From: Hygrophila difformis
Taxonomy: Eukaryota; Streptophyta; Magnoliopsida; Lamiales; Acanthaceae
NCBI GenBank assembly: GCA_030278955.1
Contig: JAOANR010000006.1
Coordinates: forward strand, 53,658,915-53,722,914
Direction of reading: 5' to 3'
Length of the DNA stretch: 64,000 nucleotides
Part shown: in pieces, positions 57,524 to 64,000 of the stretch
Numbering within the stretch: the first letter of the stretch is position 1
Layout of the letters: the number at the start of each line of letters is the position of its first letter
Notes under the pieces: model-generated
Databases searched by the model: none
What the model was told of the DNA's origin: nothing
Seen by the model: only the letters and a program-made list of their open reading frames with translations
Position numbers and translations under genes: made by a program

Positions 57524-57606
57524 ATATATATATATATATATATCTATATAATTATCTATTACATATTTATTCGTCACGAACGATAAGTATCCAAAAATCA
57601 ACTAAA
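57524..57606 (+). repeat. (TA)n after pol of element B
   Basis: About ten TA units directly after the pol stop (57524-57543), followed by AT-rich spacer to the first PPT-like signal. Confidence 0.7.
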
Positions 57607-57645
57607 CATTTAGAGTACTAAGACTCTAAATGTGAGGATGTTGAT
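57607..57645 (+). promoter_or_regulatory. First stem-loop and PPT-like signal of element B
   Basis: A perfect 10-bp stem (CATTTAGAGT/ACTCTAAATG, 57607-57632) is followed by TGAGGA (57633-57638) and TGTTGAT (57639-57645). Sequence and layout match the LTR-start signals of LTR A and LTR C, only about 85 bp after pol. A splice-acceptor-like TTGCCTTGCAG lies about 45 bp downstream. Confidence 0.6.
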
Positions 57646-57996
57646 ATTTGGAGAATATTTAATAATTTTCTTATGTTTGCCTTGCAGGAATTCATGGAAC
57701 CAACAAAAAGAAAGAGAAAGCTCTAAAAACCAGGTTCCCGGTTGGATTAATACTATATTTAATGGAAAGTAATTTCGGAATTTAGAGAAATTTAAAATCC
57801 GGAATAAATCCATAAAATGAGGGTGTTAATCCAACCTAATTTATGCAAGCAATTTATAATAGAGTAATATTTCTGTTTAAATGTGTGTTTTCAGTATGCT
57901 AATTTTTAAGAAAATCCATAATTTCAGAGAATGGTAAAATTTGAAAATTTTCAAAAATTTTTAAAGTGTGAATGCGATCTTCTTTGTATCACAAAT
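57646..57996 (+). other. AT-rich spacer before the internal palindrome array
   Basis: No coding sequence. If 57639 is an LTR-type start, this would be the U3-like beginning. It does not match the start of LTR B at 46847. Confidence 0.4.
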
Positions 57997-58599
57997 CAAT
58001 TCGGTCTACATCGAATTGTTTGAAACAGAGCGCATTGGAGGAGTGCCTTGGAAATTTTAACCAATTCGATCTCCAAGCAAATTCGGTCTAGACCGAATTG
58101 GCCTAAGAGACCGAATTGACTTCCCACGACATGCTCCATGTGTAAAATTGGCCATGTAGCAATTCGATCTATAGCAATTCGGTCTAGACCGAATTGATTT
58201 TGAATAGATCGAATTGATCTACAAAAGGCATTTTGATTCCTTAGTTTTATTCTCGCAAGTGAGCAATTCGATCTATAAGGCAATTCGGTCTAGACCGAAT
58301 TGCCCATATAGACCGAATTGCCTCACAAAAGCATATCCCCTTTTATTTTCCTGAGTACCCAAATTCGGTCTTCTTGCTGTAATTCGGTCTCTGGACCAAT
58401 TCGGTCTAGACCGAATTGACTTCAAAAGTCCACATTACAGTAAGTGTTTGTGTGTTTGTTTTTCCTCTCAATTCGGTCTCCATGCCAATTCGGTCTAGAC
58501 CGAATTGGCCTAAGAGACCGAATCCCTCACAAACAATTGGAGACCACATCAATTCGGTCTAGACCGAATTGATGGTTCGGTCTCCAATAGACCGAATTA
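57997..58599. repeat. Internal palindrome array between pol and ORF2 (element B)
   Basis: Six palindromes of 20-22 bp with half-site CAATTCGGTCT are centred in units starting at 58079, 58175, 58281, 58397, 58496 and 58550. Spacings are 96, 106, 116, 99 and 54 bp. Most are flanked by outer arms of the same half-site or of CAATTCGATCT, giving a nested layout. The same family is found in LTR B. The array ends 20 bp before a TATA-like motif. Confidence 0.92.
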
Positions 58600-58618
58600 C
58601 CCCATATCCCTCACCCTT

Positions 58619-58624
58619 TATATT
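58619..58624 (+). promoter_or_regulatory. Putative internal promoter for ORF2 (element B)
   Basis: A TATATT motif within CCTTTATATTTC is followed by a pyrimidine-rich stretch (58625-58660) and an ATG 150 bp downstream. It directly follows the palindrome array. This is a prediction from position and composition. Confidence 0.45.
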
Positions 58625-58769
58625 TCTTTTTCCCCCTCTTTTCCCTCACTTTCACTCTCCACATTTAGAACATTCCCTGATTCCCTCCATTCGCGAACCC
58701 TTCTTCCTCGCGAAACCAGAGCTCGAACCAGTACCTTACCCCGTTCGAATCCGTCCCAAGCTTTCAAAA

Positions 58770-58807
58770 ATGGCGTCTTCTTCGTCTAATCCTACTGAGA
58801 GTGTCGG
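58770..58807 (+). CDS. Short first coding exon of ORF2 (element B)
   Basis: ATG at 58770 encodes MASSSSNPTESV plus two bases of the next codon, ending at a strong donor (GG|GTAAGTG). Without splicing the frame stops immediately (GGG TAA). Joined to the acceptor at 60276/60277 it continues in the ORF2 frame, making Gly at the junction. The exact phase match over a 1.47-kb intron supports it. Confidence 0.6.
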
Positions 58808-60276
58808 GTAAGTGTCCTATTTTCGATTTCGCACTCTCATTCTTGCGATTTCGGTTTTCGTTTTTCTTCATTTTTGTGAAATCGGTAATGGGGAGGGGAA
58901 TGAGGACTGTTTTCGTGTTGAGCATGGTCGGGAAGTGGTCGGAATAAGTTGGGTGTGGTCGGAATGGGCTGTAACAGAGTAGTTCGAACTAGGGCTTTTT
59001 CCCGTGTGTTGTTCGAACCTCCATTGTTACTGTCCGAGTTCTCTGTGGTGTAGGGATGCTTCTATTTTATAAATTTTGGGCTTCAAAACCCATAAAAATC
59101 TGATTTTTGTTGTTATTGTGAATATTTGTTGCCATTATTTTTAATTATGCATATCCTGTGTTGTTTGGTTGTTCTTTGAAATATGGAAGTGGAGTAAACA
59201 CAGTGGGTGATTTTTCTCTCAACCACTGTGTTAATCTTACTTTTTTTTGAATGCTTGATAATGTTGTTGGATATGCATGCTGATGATGTTGCCGAATCTA
59301 TGTTTTTGAAGCATGATTTATTGGCAAAGTTTTGCATGATACTGGGGTATGAATGGACTATTCTCGTATGTTGTTTTGTGGTTTGCATGTACTGTATTAT
59401 GCATCCCTCTTAATAAATGCTCCTGTGGGGTACCTGTTACCACCACTTGCAAACTCAACTGAAAAAGTTGATGTTTGCATACACTTGAAACATGGTATTG
59501 CAAAGGAAACCATGCCAAAATTTTTCCCAACAAGTATTTTCCAAACACTATTGGCATGACACTTTAGTCTAAAAAGACAATAGTTGGCAGAATTTTGTTT
59601 TTATTCAAGTGGTTGACATGTTTATTATTGGGATATGTGGGGAATAAACAAGGGTAGCAACTTTGCTCACCCATTAATACCCATTTCCCAAAACAAAAAC
59701 TCAAATGGGGGACCACTCACACCCTCAACTTCATTAAATAAACAAGTCAACACTTTCCATAAAATCCAAAAATGACCTTTTTGCATGTGTATGTTTGTTT
59801 CTATTTTCATTCACTCTTTTCTCTTAGTCCATCACCTTGCCCTAGTAATTGCATAACTCTTCTTATGTATTGAATTCTTCATTATTAAATATCCATCTTC
59901 CCTTTTTATGTGCTTTTGATTACTCTTATAGTGATAAAAAATATACACTTTTCTTTTGTAGGCTCAATAGCCTATAAAAATCTTTCTTTTGGTCCTTTGA
60001 CCATTCAAAAATCTTTAGACTATTTTTAGTCTAAGAAAAATTGGTAAGGGTCCAAGACCCTTACTTCTCTTATTTCCTTTACTTTTTAGTTGTATTAATA
60101 AGTTAGATTCTATAATCTAACTCCCTGTCTTTTAATATGTGGTATAGCTCAATAAATTCAAGTAAAATCAATTAACTCACATTTAGAGCACAGCTCAAAA
60201 TGTGAGGATGTTGATTTTTCAACTTGAATATTTTTATCAAAAATTTGTTAAAAATAGTTTCAATTCCTCTTCTCAG
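58808..60276 (+). other. Predicted intron of ORF2 (element B)
   Basis: GTAAGT at 58808 to a pyrimidine tract ending TCTTCTCAG at 60276, AT- and T-rich throughout as in plant introns. It contains the second stem-loop/PPT-like signal near its 3' end. Short open frames inside (59113-59560) have no domain. Confidence 0.55.
60179..60215 (+). promoter_or_regulatory. Second stem-loop and PPT-like signal of element B
   Basis: A stem (ACATTT-GAGC with GCTC-AAATGT, 60179-60203) is followed by TGAGGA (60203-60208) and TGTTGAT (60209-60215). It lies 61 bp before the acceptor of ORF2 and repeats the signal at 57607-57645. Confidence 0.55.
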
Positions 60277-62140
60277 GGACAAATACGTGATAACCTCCAT
60301 AATGGGCCTTCCAACGACCACTCCAGACCTGGCCTTTTTGGAAACTGAAAGGCTGAAAAGGGAAATCGAGGAAAATAGAAAGGCCATCAGGGATGAATTC
60401 CATTTAAACATGGACCACCAGATCGAATGGAGATTTGAAATGAAAGATCACTGGTGGAGAGGTATTCCAGAAGATGAGAGAAACCTTAAGGCTACAGGGC
60501 TTGAAAGAGACCTTTGCCAGCACATGTGGAACTTCTGGAATAACGAATTCGACCAGGCAAGATATGACATGAGGTTCGACGATCCGAGAGTTCATTACGA
60601 GAGAATGGTTTGGAGGATGATTCAGCACAAGGCCTGGTGGAATCGAATGCTTGAACATCACCTCGGGGATAAGAAAGTAGCAGCCTTCGAGCCAATCCCC
60701 ATTCAACCAGCCATCACAAGAGAAACAAAAAGTCATTTTTCCAGACAAAATCCTCCAGTACAAAAAGTGGCGGTATCCGGAATACTCTACATGCCAGACG
60801 TTTTCCCGTTCCTGTACAAGAAAGAACTATTTGACAATGGGACCGTTTGCGGATCGGAAGAGCGACTATGGCTCACAAAGCATGCCAAGGCACGCCATAT
60901 TGAGATGGCATACAACTTTTGGGAGTCCCTTCAACCTGTGCTGAATTATGGAGCAGCCCACCACACTCCGATGCTGGACTCAATAATAGAAAAGACAAAA
61001 GCAATACGGAAGCTGTGGGAGGAATACATGAAGGTATGGGGGAGCTGGGAGAAGGACATCAGAAAGTCTGTGCTGAATCCAGGGGTGGTGATACCCCCGG
61101 GAAATGAGGAAATCATTCCAAAGTTTCTACCAACAAGATTCCCGGTGGTTGAGCCCAAAGAAGCCACAATGGCTGGAATGCCTAGTTTTGCGCTAATGAG
61201 AGCCGAGTGCACGGCGATGTTCCGAACCAGAAACTGGGACAGGATGGGCAGAAAGAAAAAACAGATACCACTGATGAGCCAGACCAAGTGCCTGAACTAC
61301 TTGAACATTCCACCAATCCGGGACTTGTCAGAGCTAAACGAGAAGGAGGCAGACATCATGGACACCCTCTATGCAGACATGAAGGCTAGGTTCTTCGACC
61401 TACCGCGAGAAATGGACAGGGAAGCCCTGAGGTACTGCCAGGAAAACAAAGTGCGATTACGTTATGACACGGGGTTCCAAGGAGTCTTGGGTAGATACTT
61501 CAAAACTAAATGGACTGCCCAGCTTACAGCAATGACCGAGCCCAGTTTCATAGAGAAATACCTGAAAACCAAAGGGCCAGAGTTTGGGCTATGGACCGAA
61601 GCTGATGACAAGATGATTGATGATTATGTGGACCCGACGTCCGAACCCCACCAGTCAACCGAATCGGAGCCCCTCCAAACTGAATCTGCGCCAGAGCCGC
61701 CAAAGAAAAAGAGGAAACTGATAAAACTGGCTGAGAAAGAAAAGGCTGGAAGACCTGCTGAGCCTCAAATCGAAATTCAAGAACCTCCCAGTCAGCCCAG
61801 GACTCTTCCACCGGTGCCCAAATTTGATGGCAAGCCCTCCAAGCCAAAGAACAAAGGCAAGAAACACGCCGTTGAGCTATCTAAGAAAGAACAACAGCGT
61901 CAAGCCCAAGAACAATCAGATGCGGAAACGGCAAAGAAGGCCCAAGAAGAGGCTGATGCTGAATTGGCAAGGGAAGTCCAGGAGGAAGCTGAGATAGATA
62001 GGGCCGAAAAGAAAAGAATTGCTGAGTATGAAGCCCGAAAGCTCGAAAGAGAAAGGCGGGAAAAGGAGAAGGCCGATACAGAAATGGCCAAAGAAACAGA
62101 AGAATGGAGACAGCAGCGAGAAGCAGAAAGGGCCAAGTGA
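60277..62140 (+). pseudogene. Athila-type ORF2, N-terminal region (element B)
   Basis: The frame is open from the acceptor; there is no good ATG at its upstream limit (the start codon would come from the 38-nt exon). The product starts with a helical, Trp- and charge-rich domain of about 450 residues of unknown fold (repeated W..E motifs), then a Pro/Glu linker with a basic cluster (PPKKKRKLIK) that resembles a nuclear localisation signal, and a long Ala/Glu/Lys/Arg coiled coil. A TGA at 62138, where CGA would fit, interrupts the coiled coil; the same frame goes on beyond it. The domain has no homologue I can name. Confidence 0.7.
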
Positions 62141-64000
62141 AACAGATTATGGAAGGAAGAGATGGCCAAGAAAGCTGAGGAAGAGGCTAAGAAGGCTGAA
62201 ATGGAGGAGAACATTAGAAAAGCCCGGGAAGGGGAAGAGAATAGAAAAGCTGCTGAGAAAATTCAAGCCGAGCTAGAGAAGAAGCAGACGAAAGAGACCA
62301 CAAAAGAGGCCGATGTTGGGGACGATGATTGTCAGATAGTCAGCGGAACCAACATCGTGCCTATTAAAGTAAAAGAAGAGCCGGCTGAATGGTCTAAGGA
62401 TCAAAAGCAGCAGCAGAAGGAGATAGCTGCTAGGAGGAGTGGGAGTGGAAAGAAAATGGATGAGATCGTTGAAGGACTCAAACCCACAGAGGAGATAGAG
62501 GAAATGGTGCAGGAGGGGAATGAGCGTTACGAACAATTGAAGGAAAAGACTGCGGAACTTTTAGTAAGTTTGGACCAAGTTGCTGCAAATGCATTGGCTG
62601 CAACTGCTGCCCAACCTCAATCCACTGCACCTGACGAGAATATGAAGGAGTTGGAAGACTCGCATGCTGAAGCAGATCCGCAAGTCGAGCCAACCCAAGG
62701 AGAAGTAGTGACGAACGAGGGTAGCGGTGGCAGCACTCAAGCAGAATTGGAGACCATTGATGACCTGTTCAAAGACAAGACGTATCAACAAATTCTCCAA
62801 GGGGATTTTGGTATCACTGGAAATCAAGGAGATAATATGGTAGAACAACTGGGAGAATTAAACACAGGGAGGGATGAGGAGGTACCTCAAAAAGAATATC
62901 AACATGTTGTTGATCCCGTCCTTTCCGATGATTTTCTCAAAGCTGTACTTCATGAATTTCCTTGTAATTCGTATGAACAGGGAATATCTCAAGGAGGCGA
63001 GCAAGCGGAACATGAACAACAACCTGAAGGACAGCCGCGGGCAGATATGCAGGCTGAAACAGAGCATCAAGTAGAGGGTGAACATCATGAACAGCATGAA
63101 CAGATGAAGGAGAAATCGGATTCGGATTGGGAGCAGGCGCACCCTCAGGAAACCCAAGAATCAACGGGGTCAGTCCGATCCGCTGGGTATTGGGTGACCT
63201 CTACCTCAAAGGGGCGCTTCGGGGTATCCACAAAGAAATGCAAAAGGTTCCCCATTAAGGACGATGCAGATATAATGAGGAGGTTCAACGGGAACGAGCA
63301 GAATGCGGGGCGTTATATGGCGCTAGGCGAGTTATTCGTACCTGATAAAGGATTCAGTTCAGAGATGGTGAATCATCCTATGCTGGTCTTTCTACAACAA
63401 AACCATGGATGGACTGAATTCCTTACGCACCATGCTGAACCGGGGATAGCAGAGCTTGTTCGGGAATTCTACTGCAATATCAACGTCGCCCAAAAGAAGA
63501 GTTGGGTGCGCGGAATCGATGTAGATATATCTGGAGAGTACCTGAACAGATTCCTCAATACACCCAACTGGGGATCAGAATTCCAGACAGCTGAGCACTT
63601 TGAGAAGGGAGCATGCAAGGCAGTTGAGAGGCCATATTATGACAACATCACAAGATCCCTCACTGCCGAGAGCTACACTGGCGAATTCTCTTTCAAAGCC
63701 AAGCACCTGAAGCTGGAGTTCCAACCCTCATATGATTTCTACATATCGAAAATCAGGCCCAACCCTCACGCACATGAGACATCTGGTCGAATGCTGAAGG
63801 GTTTCGCTAAGCTATGGCATGGACTGAAGATCAACGTAGGGGAACATATTTTCTATGTCATGACTTCAAGGACCTCCGGCAGGGCAGCTGCTCTCTGCTA
63901 TCCAAACCTCATTAGAAGAATCTGCGAAGCCCAAGGAGTAGATCTATCCATTTTCTCAGGGAGCGACACCATTGATATGAGTCGCCCAATTCCAGTTCCA
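62141..64000 (+). pseudogene. Athila-type ORF2, C-terminal region (element B, runs off the window)
   Basis: The frame of the preceding segment stays open for 620 codons to the window end (ATG at 62163 if separate). The coiled coil continues, then an acidic Gln/Glu/His-rich linker, and from about 63230 the plant transposon domain: VPDKGF, a GWTEFL block, VREFYCN, WVRGID, LNRFLNTPNW, a SYDFYISKIRPN block, and YPNLIRRICEAQGV. This is the most complete example of the domain in the window. The only defect seen in ORF2 is the TGA at 62138. The 3' end, PPT and 3' LTR lie beyond the edge. Confidence 0.78.

Noticed and set aside
57997..58599. CRISPR-like array (regular repeats and spacers)
   Set aside because: The repeats are palindromic DNA motifs of 20-22 bp at about 100-bp spacing inside a plant retrotransposon; there are no cas genes and the context is eukaryotic.
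60224..60276. ORF2 start at 60224
   Set aside because: That codon is TTG, and the bases up to 60276 look like an intron end (T-rich tract plus CAG). The spliced start at 58770 fits better.

Overview
This window is nuclear DNA of a flowering plant, probably a eudicot (the species cannot be read from it). It is a dense graveyard of nested repeats, and I found no ordinary host gene. The evidence is: Athila-type Ty3/gypsy elements primed by tRNA-Asp, a Tekay/Del-type chromovirus primed by tRNA-Met with a C-terminal chromodomain, a Sirevirus-like Ty1/copia element with an envelope-like ORF, an endogenous pararetrovirus (Caulimoviridae), hAT and Stowaway MITEs, and AT-rich filler.

Layout. 1-3265: decayed ORF2 (putative plant transposon protein domain) of Athila-type element A0. 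4304-7630: an LTR with a polypurine tract (PPT) on its left and a tRNA-Asp primer site on its right, so it is the 3' LTR of A0 and also the 5' LTR of element A. 7767-9752: gag and the start of pol of element A, cut by an endogenous pararetrovirus (9752-12526, continued at 22784-about 24075). The virus is itself split by a minus-strand Tekay/Del element (12527-22783) whose 3' LTR is truncated. 24205-26513: AT-rich DNA with an old copy of a 1.4-kb unit, a hAT MITE and three poly(A)-ended micro-insertions. 26514-41196: a solo copia LTR with its TCCTT target duplication and 2.1 kb of flank, fused to a second, 5'-truncated copy of the same copia element (intact pol 29564-34348, env-like ORF 34784-37165, 3' LTR 37604-38520) that is followed by the same flank. 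41290-41710: GC-rich degenerate repeat. 41711-46598: minus-strand Athila-type element C (3' LTR plus ORF2). 46847-64000: plus-strand Athila-type element B: a very long 5' LTR, a gag with three in-frame TAG codons, a pol with one frameshift, then an internal palindrome array, a TATA box, a 38-nt coding exon, an intron and a long ORF2 that runs off the right edge.

How the parts relate. Three Athila-type LTRs each carry a private family of short CG-containing inverted repeats on or around the promoter. In element B the same palindrome family is repeated between pol and ORF2, directly before a second TATA box and an exon that splices in frame to ORF2. This looks like an internal promoter for the third ORF. 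A stem-loop followed by TGAGGA and TGKTGAT marks each PPT/LTR start, and element B has two such signals, one after pol and one inside the ORF2 intron. Most disabling stops in the gypsy elements are TAG or TGA at sites where CAG or CGA would be expected, as cytosine methylation followed by deamination would produce.

Limits: everything is read by eye from one sequence. Family names rest on motifs, not on database searches. LTR ends other than those fixed by target duplications or primer sites are provisional.
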